Below, piece after piece: positions 27,536-35,469 of a DNA stretch of 64,000 nt. The first letter of the stretch is position 1; every line of letters begins with the position of its first letter. The DNA comes from Roseomonas haemaphysalidis (GTDB taxonomy: Bacteria; Pseudomonadota; Alphaproteobacteria; Acetobacterales; Acetobacteraceae), in contig NZ_CP061177.1 in the NCBI RefSeq assembly GCF_017355405.1, positions 434,001-498,000 of the forward strand. The letters are read 5' to 3'. The position numbers and the translations under genes are program-made. The notes under the pieces were generated by a model. The model was not told where the DNA came from, did not search any database, and was given only the letters and a program-made list of their open reading frames with translations.

Positions 27536-28600
27536 ATGCCGCACCGCACCCCGTGTTCCAGGATGCTGTTGCTCGCCGGTCTGGCCCTGCTGGCGGGCTG
27601 CGCGCCGCAGGTGGTGGCAACCGGCCGCGCCGCCCTGGGCTTCGGGCTGGACCCGGCGGACGTGGCCACCCCCGTGCCCCGGGGCGACGCGCCGGACCAG
27701 GCGGCCCCCCTGGCGGAACCCTTCCGTGCGGAAGACGGTGCCCTGCTGCCGCACCGCGCCTGGCCGGCGCAGGGCGGGCCGCCGCGCGCCCTGCTGCTGG
27801 CGCTGCATGGCTTCAACGAGCATTCCGGCAACTTCCTGCTGGACAGCGTGGGGCGCTTCACTGCCGCCGGCATCGCCGTGCATGCCTATGACCAGCGCGG
27901 CTTCGGGCTGGCGCCGGCGCGGGGCTATTGGGCCGGCACCGACCGCATGGTGGCCGACGCACGCGTGGCGGTGCGGGCGCTGCGCGCCGCCCACCCGGGC
28001 GTGCCGCTGTTCCTGATGGGCGAAAGCATGGGCGCCGCGGTCGCCCTGCTGGCCGCGACAGGCCCGGACCCCGCGCCGGTGGACGGGCTGGTGCTGCTGG
28101 CGCCGGCCTTCTGGTCGCGCGCCGCCATCGGGCCGGTGGGCGTCGGGCTGTTCTGGCTGGTGGCGCATGCCGTGCCGGCGCTGGGCTTTCCGGCCAGCGC
28201 CGGCGGCATCGCCGCCAGCGACAACATCGATGCCCTGCGCCGCAACGGCCGCGATCCGCTGGTGATCAAGGCCGGGCGGGTGGATGCCGCCTGGGGCCTG
28301 CTGGACCTCATGGACCGTGCCACCGCCGCCCTGCCCGGCTGCTGCGCGGTGCCGGTGCTGATCCTGCAGGGCGCGCAGGATGGCGTGGTGCCGCCGCGCG
28401 TGACACGCGGCGCTTTGCGCGGCATGCCACCGGGGCCGCGCCTGGCGCGTTACCCCGAGGGCCAGCACCTGCTGCTCCGCGACAACGTGCGGCAACAGGT
28501 GGCCGACGACATCCTGGCGTGGCTGGACGACCCGCGCGCGGCGCTGCCTTCGGGCGCCGACGCCACCGGGGCCGTCTGGCTGGCGCAACCAGACCCGTGA
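27536..28600 (+). CDS. alpha/beta hydrolase lipoprotein (monoacylglycerol-lipase-like)
   Basis: A 354-residue protein. A lipoprotein signal ends LLAGC. The Ser-hydrolase fold shows LLLALHGFNEHSGNF (oxyanion strand), YDQRGFG, nucleophile elbow GESMGAA, and late acid/base residues in LQGAQDGVVPP and EGQHLLL. This is the serine lysophospholipase/monoglyceride lipase group. It likely hydrolyses lipid esters at the envelope. The ATG at 27536 gives the signal peptide; an ATG at 27563 inside it is possible. The next hydrolase follows 14 bases after. Confidence 0.82.
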   Translation: MPHRTPCSRMLLLAGLALLAGCAPQVVATGRAALGFGLDPADVATPVPRGDAPDQAAPLAEPFRAEDGALLPHRAWPAQGGPPRALLLALHGFNEHSGNFLLDSVGRFTAAGIAVHAYDQRGFGLAPARGYWAGTDRMVADARVAVRALRAAHPGVPLFLMGESMGAAVALLAATGPDPAPVDGLVLLAPAFWSRAAIGPVGVGLFWLVAHAVPALGFPASAGGIAASDNIDALRRNGRDPLVIKAGRVDAAWGLLDLMDRATAALPGCCAVPVLILQGAQDGVVPPRVTRGALRGMPPGPRLARYPEGQHLLLRDNVRQQVADDILAWLDDPRAALPSGADATGAVWLAQPDP

Positions 28601-28614
28601 CGGAGGCGGCCTGC

Positions 28615-29505
28615 ATGCTGATACCCCCCTGGACCCGGCGCGGCGCCCTGGCCAGCCTTTTGGCGGCGCCGCTGCTGGCCGCCGGCGCCGCGCGGGCCGA
28701 GCCCGCCTGGCCGCGCGCCGCCTATGCCCCGCGCAACGAGGAGGAATGGCAGGTCACGCTGCGCGACGGCCGCCGCTACCGCGTGCTGCTGTCCTGGCCG
28801 CTGGGCGAGGTGCCGGAAGAAGGCTGGCCCTCGATCTTCGCGCTGGACGGCAACGCCATGTTCCCGCTGCTGAACGGCGCCTGCCGCCTGTTGCCGGACG
28901 GGCAGCAGGGCGTGGTGGTGGCGATCGACTTTCCGCTGGACGAGGCGGTGCCGGACCGCCGCGACTATGAATACACCCTGGCCGGCGGCGAAACCGCCGC
29001 CCGCCACGGCGGTGCCGACGCCCTGCTGGACGGCATCACCGGCGAGATCCGCCCGGCGGTCGAGGCCGCGCTGCGGCTGGACCCGGGGCGGCGCGCGCTG
29101 TTCGGCCATTCCTATGGCGGGCTGTTCACGCTGCATGCCCTGTTCGCGCGCGACAGCGGCTTTTCCACCTTTCTGGCCGCCAGCCCTTCCATCTGGTGGG
29201 GCAACGGCGTGCTGCTGCGCGAGGCCGACGCCTTTGCCGCCCGCGTTCCGGCGGCGGAGGCGCCGCGGCCGCGGCTGCTGATGACCTATGGCTCGCTGGA
29301 AGGCCGCCAGCCGCGCCCGCCCGGGCCGGAGCCCGAGGCGCCGCGCCGCGTCATGGGCGACAACGTGCGGGCCATGGGCGACCGGCTGGCGGCGCTGGAC
29401 AACCGCCTGGCGGCGCTGGAGGTGCAGGGCTTTCAGGGTGAGAACCACGGCAGCGTGCGCGCCGCCGCCGCCGGGCGGGCGGTGCCCTTCGCCTTCGCGC
29501 CATAG
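28615..29505 (+). CDS. secreted esterase of the Fes/IroE (esterase D-like) family
   Basis: A 296-residue protein. The N-terminus RRGALASLLAAPLLAAGAARA is a twin-arginine-type signal. The elbow GHSYGGLFTLHAL, the following ASPSIWWGN, and the GENHGS near the end (catalytic His) match the IroE/Fes putative esterase family, which cleaves trilactone siderophores or other esters. GGAGG lies eight bases before the ATG. It is the second hydrolase of a two-gene run; the substrate is unknown. Confidence 0.82.
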   Translation: MLIPPWTRRGALASLLAAPLLAAGAARAEPAWPRAAYAPRNEEEWQVTLRDGRRYRVLLSWPLGEVPEEGWPSIFALDGNAMFPLLNGACRLLPDGQQGVVVAIDFPLDEAVPDRRDYEYTLAGGETAARHGGADALLDGITGEIRPAVEAALRLDPGRRALFGHSYGGLFTLHALFARDSGFSTFLAASPSIWWGNGVLLREADAFAARVPAAEAPRPRLLMTYGSLEGRQPRPPGPEPEAPRRVMGDNVRAMGDRLAALDNRLAALEVQGFQGENHGSVRAAAAGRAVPFAFAP

Positions 29506-29609
29506 GCCGCCCCGCGGCGGGGCAGCCCTGCGCCGCAGCCGGTTGAGCGTCGGGGCCTGACGGTCTATCCCGGCGCCGAACGCGCCCTGGCCCGGAAGGT
29601 AATGCCGCC

Positions 29610-31187
29610 ATGACCGATTCCATCAAGATCCGCCGCGCCCTGATGTCGGTGCACGACAAATCCGGGCTGGTGGACTTCGCCCGCTTTCTGGCCGGCACGG
29701 GGGCCGAGATCCTGTCCACCGGCGGCTCGGCCAAGCTGCTGCGGGACGCCGGCATCCCCGTCACCGAGGTGTCCGACCACACCGGCTTCCCCGAGATCCT
29801 GGACGGCCGGGTGAAGACCCTGGTGCCGCAGATCCACGGCGGGCTGCTCGGCCGCCGCGACGACCCGAAGCACGTAGCGCAGATGGCCGAGCACAACATC
29901 GCGCCGATCGACCTGCTGGTGTCCAACCTCTACCCCTTCGAGGCCACGGTCGCGAAGCGCGCCTCCTACGAGGACACGGTGGAGGAGATCGACATCGGTG
30001 GCCCGGCGCTCACCCGCGCCGCCGCCAAGAACCACGCCGATGTCGCGGTGGTGACCGATGCCGCGCAGCTCGCCGAATTGCGGGCCGAGATCGAGAGCAC
30101 GGGGGGCACCAGCCTCGCCACCCGCAAGCGCCTGGCCGCCGCCGCCTTTGCGCGCACCGCGGCCTATGACGCCGCCATCTCCGCCTGGTTCGCGCAAAGC
30201 CTGGAGCAGGAGTTCCCGCCGCGCCTCAGCATGGCGGGCGTGCTGCGGCAAACGCTGCGCTACGGCGAGAACCCGCACCAGCGCGCCGCCTTCTACGCCG
30301 ACGGCACGCACCGCCCGGGCATCGCCACCGCCACGCAGGTGCAGGGCAAGGAACTGTCCTTCAACAACCTGAACGACACGGACGCGGCCTTCGAATGCGT
30401 GGCCGAGTTCGACCAGCCCGCCATCGTCATCGTCAAGCACGCCAACCCCTGCGGCGTCGCCAGCGGCGCCAGCATGGCCGAGGCCTGGGACCTGGCGCTG
30501 CGCTGCGACCCGGTGTCCGCCTTCGGCGGCATCGTCGCCGCCAACCGCACGCTGGACGCGGCGGCGGCCGAGCGCATCTCGGCCATCTTCACCGAGGTGG
30601 TGGTGGCCCCGGATGCGGACGAGGCAGCGCGCGCCATCTTCGCCCGCAAAAAGAACCTGCGCCTGTTGCTGACCGGCGGCCTGCCCGACCCGGCCTCGCC
30701 CGGCCAGATCATCCGCAGCGTGTCCGGCGGCTTCCTGGCGCAATCGCGCGACGCCGGCCGCGTGGCCGAGGCCGACCTCAAGGTGGTCACCAAGCGCGCG
30801 CCCACGCCGCAAGAGATGGCCGACCTGCTGTTCGCCTTCCGCGTGTGCAAGCACGTCAAGTCCAACGCCATCGTCTACGTCAAGGGCGGCGCCACGGTGG
30901 GCATCGGCGCCGGGCAGATGAGCCGGGTGGACAGCGCCCGCATCGCCGCCTGGAAGTCCGCCGAGGCCGCCAAGGCCGCCGGGCTCGGCGCCCCCCTGGC
31001 GCATGGCTCAGTGGTGGCGTCCGACGCCTTCTTCCCCTTCGCGGACGGCCTGCAGGCGGCGGCGGCGGCCGGCGCCACGGCCGTCATCCAGCCCGGCGGC
31101 TCGATGCGCGACAACGAGGTGATCGCGGCGGCGGACGAGGCCGGGCTGGCGATGGTGCTGACCGGGATGCGGCATTTCCGGCACTGA
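29610..31187 (+). CDS. purH: bifunctional AICAR formyltransferase / IMP cyclohydrolase
   Basis: A 525-residue PurH of normal length. The N-terminal MGS-like IMP cyclohydrolase domain begins [17 protein letters not shown]. The formyltransferase domain has [13 protein letters not shown] and [10 protein letters not shown]. It carries out the last two steps of de novo IMP synthesis using 10-formyltetrahydrofolate. It stands alone between the esterase gene and the A6/A7 repeat pair. Confidence 0.97.
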   Translation: MTDSIKIRRALMSVHDKSGLVDFARFLAGTGAEILSTGGSAKLLRDAGIPVTEVSDHTGFPEILDGRVKTLVPQIHGGLLGRRDDPKHVAQMAEHNIAPIDLLVSNLYPFEATVAKRASYEDTVEEIDIGGPALTRAAAKNHADVAVVTDAAQLAELRAEIESTGGTSLATRKRLAAAAFARTAAYDAAISAWFAQSLEQEFPPRLSMAGVLRQTLRYGENPHQRAAFYADGTHRPGIATATQVQGKELSFNNLNDTDAAFECVAEFDQPAIVIVKHANPCGVASGASMAEAWDLALRCDPVSAFGGIVAANRTLDAAAAERISAIFTEVVVAPDADEAARAIFARKKNLRLLLTGGLPDPASPGQIIRSVSGGFLAQSRDAGRVAEADLKVVTKRAPTPQEMADLLFAFRVCKHVKSNAIVYVKGGATVGIGAGQMSRVDSARIAAWKSAEAAKAAGLGAPLAHGSVVASDAFFPFADGLQAAAAAGATAVIQPGGSMRDNEVIAAADEAGLAMVLTGMRHFRH

Positions 31188-31197
31188 ACGTCAGAAA

Positions 31198-31242
31198 AAG
31201 GCTGGGGGAATGAATTCCCCCGGACCCCCTTCTTCTTTCTGA
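31198..31242 (+). repeat. family A hairpin repeat, copy A6
   Basis: Stem GGGGGAA/TTCCCCC with loop TGAA, then GGACCCCC, TTCTTCTTTCTGA. It starts ten bases after the purH stop and pairs inverted with A7, 148 bases away. Confidence 0.85.
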
Positions 31243-31318
31243 TTCACGGGCGTTCAGCCATCCGGTCCAGGCGCGGCACTTTATGATGTGAAAGGCCGCG
31301 TGAGCTGAACCCGCAGTC

Positions 31319-31341
31319 GCCGGAGGTCCATGACCTCCGGC
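31319..31341. repeat. 10-bp hairpin between the A6 and A7 repeats
   Basis: GCCGGAGGTC/GACCTCCGGC with a CAT loop, perfect. It lies in the middle of the spacer between A6 and A7. The 294-bp purH-rmuC gap holds no gene. Confidence 0.55.
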
Positions 31342-31390
31342 GCATCCCGTCGTGGCAAAGGCGCCACCACTCCACGGTCATTCCGGAAAA

Positions 31391-31440
31391 CAGAACAAAA
31401 AGAAGATGGGGGTCCGGGGGAATTCTTTCCCCCGGCCTTG
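31391..31440 (-). repeat. family A hairpin repeat, copy A7
   Basis: On the minus strand: stem CCGGGGGAA/TTCCCCCGG with loop AGAA, then ACCCCCATCTTCTTTTTGT. It lies upstream of plus-strand rmuC, so it is not at a minus-strand gene end. Confidence 0.85.
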
Positions 31441-31481
31441 CTTGCCGCCATAGGTCACAAAGAGAACGAAGAGGGACCGCG

Positions 31482-32693
31482 ATGACCACCGAATCGATGC
31501 TGCTGGCGGGTGCGGTGGTGCTGTTGCTTTTCGTGGTCGCCGTGCTCGCTTTGCGTCGCCCGTCATCCTCCGACGCCGGCGAGGCCTTTGCCCTGCTCGC
31601 TGGCAAGCTGGAATCGCTGGCTGCCACGCAGGAGCGGCTGGCGGACGGCACGCTGGACCGGCTGGAGCGGCAGGACCGTGCCCTGGCCGACCGGCTGGAC
31701 CGCAGCGCCCGGCGGCTGGACGAGGCGCTGGCCGCGCAGGACCGCCGCATGGCCGCCGAACGTCTGGCCGCCGCCGAGCGGCTGGCGGCGCAGGAAAAGG
31801 CGCTGGTGGAGGCGCTGGCACGGCAGAACGAGAAGCTGTCCCGCAGCCTGGCAGAATCCTCGCAGCGGCAACAGGACACGGCGGGGCAGATCCATGAGCG
31901 GCTGGCGGTGATCGACGCCGCGCGGCAGAACATGGAGGCGCTGGGCGGGCAGGTGGGCAACCTGGCCGCCATCCTGGGCAACAAGCAGTCGCGCGGCGCC
32001 TTTGGCGAGATGCAGCTGCGGCAGTTGATCGAGGACCGGCTGCCGCCGGAGGGCTTCGCCTGGCAGCACGTGCTGTCCAACGGCACGCGCTGCGACTGCC
32101 TGATCCGCCTGCCTTATCCGCCCGGCCCGGTGGTGGTGGACAGCAAGTTCCCGCTGGAGGCGTGGCAGGGGCTGCGCGAGGCGGGGGAGGACGTGGCCGC
32201 CCGCAAGGTGGCCGCCGCGCAGTTCGGCGGTGACATGCGCAAGCACGTGGACGACATCGCGAAGAAGTATCTGATCGCCGGCGAGACGGCCGAGGCCGCG
32301 ATCATGTTCGTGCCGTCCGAGGCGATCTTCGCGGAATTGCACACCGGCTTCGGGGCGGTGGTGGACGAGGCGCAGCGTCGGCGCGTCTACATCGCCTCCC
32401 CCACCACGCTTTGGGCGATGCTGTCCGCCATGCGTTCGCTGATGCAGGACGTGCGGATGCGTGCCCAGGCAGGGCGCATCCAGGAGGAGGTGGGCCGGCT
32501 GGTGGAGGACGTGACACGGCTGAACCAGCGCGTCGGCGGGCTGAAGCGGCATTTCGACCAGGCGCAGGACGACATCCGGCAGATCGACATCAGCACGGAC
32601 AAGATCGTCCGCCGCGGCAGCCGGATCGAGCAGGTGGAGCTGGAGGACCAGCCGGCCCTGCCCGCCTCGTCCGCGCCGGGCCTGACGGGGTGA
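31482..32693 (+). CDS. rmuC: DNA recombination protein RmuC
   Basis: A 403-residue protein. An N-terminal membrane anchor (ESMLLAGAVVLLLFVVAVLAL) is followed by a long coiled coil (about 40-165) and the RmuC nuclease-like domain with RGAFGEMQLRQLIEDRL, VVDSKFPLEAW and the FVPSEAIFAEL segment. RmuC limits recombination between short inverted repeats, which is notable beside inverted repeat pairs. It is normal in length. Confidence 0.93.
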   Translation: MTTESMLLAGAVVLLLFVVAVLALRRPSSSDAGEAFALLAGKLESLAATQERLADGTLDRLERQDRALADRLDRSARRLDEALAAQDRRMAAERLAAAERLAAQEKALVEALARQNEKLSRSLAESSQRQQDTAGQIHERLAVIDAARQNMEALGGQVGNLAAILGNKQSRGAFGEMQLRQLIEDRLPPEGFAWQHVLSNGTRCDCLIRLPYPPGPVVVDSKFPLEAWQGLREAGEDVAARKVAAAQFGGDMRKHVDDIAKKYLIAGETAEAAIMFVPSEAIFAELHTGFGAVVDEAQRRRVYIASPTTLWAMLSAMRSLMQDVRMRAQAGRIQEEVGRLVEDVTRLNQRVGGLKRHFDQAQDDIRQIDISTDKIVRRGSRIEQVELEDQPALPASSAPGLTG

Positions 32694-32740
32694 CGAGCCG
32701 CCCGCATCCCTCGCCGCCGCGCGGCGTTGACCCGGCATCC

Positions 32741-32761
32741 GTCCCGCTCAGACTGCGGGAC
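32741..32761 (+). promoter_or_regulatory. hairpin just before ohr
   Basis: A perfect 7-bp inverted repeat GTCCCGC/GCGGGAC with a 7-nt loop, 20 bases before the ohr start, with TTGACC upstream at 32727. It may be an operator (OhrR-like repressors are typical for ohr) or the end of rmuC transcription. Confidence 0.35.
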
Positions 32762-32781
32762 GCAAGCAGGAGAACACGCAG

Positions 32782-33210
32782 ATGACCGTTGACGTGAAGT
32801 ACACGACGACCGCGACCGCGACGGGTGGCCGCGACGGCCGCGCCACCACCAAGGACGGGGCGCTGGACGTGAAGCTGGGCGTGCCCAAGGAGATGGGCGG
32901 CAACGGCCAGGGCAACAATCCGGAGCAGCTGTTCGCGGCCGGCTACTCGGCCTGCTTTCTGGGTGCCATCAAGGCCGTGGCGGCCAGCGACAAGACCGGC
33001 CCCAAGGTGCCGCAGGACGCGACGGTGACGGCGACGGTGGGCATTGGCCCGCGCTCGGAAGGCGGCTTCGGCATCACCGCGGCGCTGGACGTGGCGCTGC
33101 CCGGGCTGGACCGCGCGCAGGCCCAGGCGCTGGTCGACAAGGCCCACCAGGTGTGCCCGTATTCCAACGCCACCCGCAACAACGTCGACGTGCAGATCAC
33201 CCTCGTCTGA
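32782..33210 (+). CDS. ohr: organic hydroperoxide resistance protein (Ohr)
   Basis: A 142-residue OsmC-fold peroxidase with the two redox cysteines in FAAGYSACFLGAI and HQVCPYSNATRNNVDV. Ohr reduces organic and fatty-acid hydroperoxides using dihydrolipoyl proteins. RBS AGGAG precedes the ATG. No ohrR gene adjoins it. It ends 14 bases before a converging gene. Confidence 0.94.
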   Translation: MTVDVKYTTTATATGGRDGRATTKDGALDVKLGVPKEMGGNGQGNNPEQLFAAGYSACFLGAIKAVAASDKTGPKVPQDATVTATVGIGPRSEGGFGITAALDVALPGLDRAQAQALVDKAHQVCPYSNATRNNVDVQITLV

Positions 33211-33224
33211 CGCAGCGGCGCCGC

Positions 33225-34184
33225 TCAATCCAGCTGGATGTCGAGCGGCCCCGCCACTTTTTCCCACCGCTGCAGGTCGGCCCGCAGCATGGCCCCGAAG
33301 GCCGCGCCGTCAGCACCATTGGGCGTCACGCCCAGGGTGCCGAAGCGCGAGGTCAGCAGGTCGCTCCGCAGCGCGGCGGCGAAGGCGGCCCGCAGCCGGT
33401 CCACGACCGGCGCGGGCGTGCGCGCCGGGGCGGACAGCCCGGTCCAGATGCTGGCCTCGAAGCCCGGGACGCCGGACTCCGCCAGCGTCGGCACATCCGG
33501 CGTTGCCGGAAACCGCTGGGGCGAGGTGACGGCCAGCACCTTGAACTGCCCGCCCGAGGCCGCCAGCACCGAGGGCACGGACACCAGCATCAGCTTCACC
33601 CGCCCCGCCTGCAGGTCGTTGAAGGCCGCCGCGGCGCCACGGTAGGGCACATGCTCCAGCTTCAGCCCTTCCCGCGCCTTCAGCTCCTCCATGATCAGGT
33701 GCGTGTTGGTGCCGATGCCGGTGGAGGCATAGGGCAGCGGCGCGGGGGTGGTGCGCGCCAGCGCCAGCAGCGCCTGCGCGCTGTCCACCGCGAGGTCCGG
33801 TGCCGCCAGCAGCGCCACGGGGCTGTCGGTCAGGTAGATGACAGGCGTGAAGTCGGCGATCGGGTCGTAGCTCAGCTTGCGGCCGATCGCCTTGGCGATG
33901 GTCAGCTGCCCGGCGGTGGCCAGCAGCAGCGTGGTGCCGTCCGGTGCCGCGCGCGCCACCGTCTCGGCCCCCAGCACGCCACCGGCGCCGGCGCGGTTTT
34001 CCACCACCACCTGCTGCCCGAGCTCCGCCGCCGCGGCCTGCGCCAGCAGCCGCCCCTGCACGTCCTGCGAGCCGCCGGGCGCGAAGGGCACGATCAGCCG
34101 GAGCGGCCGGTCGGGCGACCAGCCCTGGGCCCGGGCGGACAGCGGCGCGAGGGCGGCGAGGGCGAGAAGGTGGCGGCGGTTCAT
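33225..34184 (-). CDS. Bug/TctC-type tripartite tricarboxylate transporter substrate-binding protein
   Basis: A 319-residue periplasmic protein. A twin-arginine-like signal (MNRRHLLALAALAPLSARA) precedes the Bug-fold domain: RLIVPFAPGGSQDVQGR, VVENRAGAGGVLG, YPTxT-like YASTGIGTNTHL and VPYRGAAAAFNDL. Such proteins bind carboxylates such as citrate or aromatic acids. TctA and TctB membrane subunits are not in the window, as is common for the large orphan Bug families. The start at 34184 gives the signal. Repeats A8 and A9 lie upstream. Confidence 0.9.
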   Translation of the reverse strand: MNRRHLLALAALAPLSARAQGWSPDRPLRLIVPFAPGGSQDVQGRLLAQAAAAELGQQVVVENRAGAGGVLGAETVARAAPDGTTLLLATAGQLTIAKAIGRKLSYDPIADFTPVIYLTDSPVALLAAPDLAVDSAQALLALARTTPAPLPYASTGIGTNTHLIMEELKAREGLKLEHVPYRGAAAAFNDLQAGRVKLMLVSVPSVLAASGGQFKVLAVTSPQRFPATPDVPTLAESGVPGFEASIWTGLSAPARTPAPVVDRLRAAFAAALRSDLLTSRFGTLGVTPNGADGAAFGAMLRADLQRWEKVAGPLDIQLD

Positions 34185-34240
34185 GGGGCGGGCCGATCGG
34201 ATGTTGCCTGCGCAGCGCATCATGGATCGGGTGGAAGAAA

Positions 34241-34286
34241 AAGGCCGGGGGGAAGGAAATCCCCCCGGACCCCCATCTTTTTCTGG
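34241..34286 (+). repeat. family A hairpin repeat, copy A8
   Basis: Stem CCGGGGGGA/TCCCCCCGG around AGGAAA, then ACCCCCATC and TTTTTCTGG. The extra G-C pair in the stem is matched on both arms. It lies upstream of the minus-strand TctC-type gene. Confidence 0.8.
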
Positions 34287-34351
34287 TCTGCCCTGCGGCT
34301 GCGGCTGATGCGTCACGAGGCTTCACGTCGCAGCAGCCGCAACCGGAAAGC

Positions 34352-34398
34352 TGACAAAAGAAAGATGGGAGCTCGGGGGAATGCCTTCCCCCGACCTT
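34352..34398 (-). repeat. family A hairpin repeat, copy A9
   Basis: On the minus strand: stem TCGGGGGAA/TTCCCCCGA with loop GGCA, then GCTCCCATCTTTCTTTTGTC. It follows the stop of the AhpD-like gene and is the inverted partner of A8. The spacer has its own TGCGGCTG/CAGCCGCA repeat. Confidence 0.8.
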
Positions 34399-34400
34399 GC

Positions 34401-34976
34401 TTACTCCACTTCCGCCGGCACCACCGACTTGCCCAAGGACTGCATCAGCCGGTTGGCATTGGCGAACATCGCGATGGCGTGGATCAGGTCCAGCACCTCC
34501 AGGTCCGTCAGCCCCGCGGCGCGCAGCGGCGCCAGGTCGGCGGCGGTGGCCTCGCCCGGCGCCGCGGTCATCTTGGCCGCGAAGTCGACGATGGCGCGGG
34601 GGCGCGGATCCAGCGGCGTGTCCAGGCCTTCTTCCAGCAGTCGGCGCATGGCGTCCTCCTGCTTGGTCAGCTCCACGTAGCGGCGGGCGTGCACGGAGGT
34701 GCAGTAGACGCAGCCGTTGACGATGGAGACGGCGGCGGTTGCAAGCTCCCGCTCGGCGCGCGGCAGGCCGCGCGGCGCGTACATGACGCTGGTGAACAGC
34801 GCGCCGCGCTCGCCCAGCGAGGCCGGGTCGTGCACCAGCGTGCGGAAATAGGTGCTGCGGCGCTGCGCCGGCGGGCAGGCTTCCAGCGCCGCGAGCTGCG
34901 CGGGGGTGGCGGTTTCGGCATCGACCGGCGGCAGGCGGGGTTCCCAGCCGACCTCCTGCATGGTGAAGCGGCTCAC
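34401..34976 (-). CDS. AhpD-like peroxidase-related protein (Avi_7169-type)
   Basis: A 191-residue carboxymuconolactone-decarboxylase fold protein with the AhpD redox motif GCVYCTSVHARR (CxxC and His) and LLEEGLDTPLDPRPRAIVDF. It should reduce peroxides or act as a disulfide reductase. From memory, families named for Avi_7169 and Avi_7170 co-occur with a peptide-type ABC binding protein and a flavin-linked monooxygenase; that matches this operon. The GTG at 34976 overlaps the previous stop (GTGA). Last gene of the operon. Confidence 0.82.
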   Translation of the reverse strand: MSRFTMQEVGWEPRLPPVDAETATPAQLAALEACPPAQRRSTYFRTLVHDPASLGERGALFTSVMYAPRGLPRAERELATAAVSIVNGCVYCTSVHARRYVELTKQEDAMRRLLEEGLDTPLDPRPRAIVDFAAKMTAAPGEATAADLAPLRAAGLTDLEVLDLIHAIAMFANANRLMQSLGKSVVPAEVE

Positions 34977-35458
34977 GCGGCATGCTCCTGCTGCATCAGG
35001 CGCAGGCCGGCGAGCAGCCGCGTCTGAAAGGGGACGAAGGACACCAGCTGCGTCAGCGCCACGATTTCCTGCGCGCCGAGGCCGAGCGCCGAAAGGCGGT
35101 CGATGTCGGCCTGGGTGCAGCGCTCCGGCTCGCGCGCCACCATGTCGGCGTAGCGGAACAGCACGGCGGTGCGGCCTTCGCCGGCGGGTGCGGGAAAGAG
35201 GCGGGCCTCGGCGCGCTCCGCCTCGGGCACCAGCGCCTCGAAGCGCGCGGCCAGCGCGGCATCGCCTTCGATCAGCGCGCCGCGGAGCGCCAGCGCCGCG
35301 CGCTCGGCGTGGCTCAGCGCGCCGGGCTCGGCGGGGGTGACCAGCTCGCGGAAGGCGCCTTCCGTGTGGCGCAGGATGTCGGCGCGCTGGCGGCGCAGCG
35401 CGCCCAGCCTGTCGTCGGGCGCGATGCTGAGGATGTCCTCGACGAGGTCTGCGGGCAT
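34973..35458 (-). CDS. CMD-domain protein (Avi_7170-type), cysteine-poor
   Basis: A 161-residue AhpD-fold protein: LSHAERAALALRGALIEGD, then ALGLGAQEIVALTQLVSFVPFQTRLLAGL. It lacks the CxxC redox pair of its neighbour; its only cysteine is in PERCTQAD. It may be a non-catalytic partner. The ATG at 35458 is chosen because AAGGAG lies six bases upstream; a TTG at 35473 precedes that ribosome site. It begins 11 bases after the binding-protein stop and overlaps the AhpD-like gene. Confidence 0.82.
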   Translation of the reverse strand: MPADLVEDILSIAPDDRLGALRRQRADILRHTEGAFRELVTPAEPGALSHAERAALALRGALIEGDAALAARFEALVPEAERAEARLFPAPAGEGRTAVLFRYADMVAREPERCTQADIDRLSALGLGAQEIVALTQLVSFVPFQTRLLAGLRLMQQEHAA

Positions 35459-35469
35459 GGGCAGCTCCT

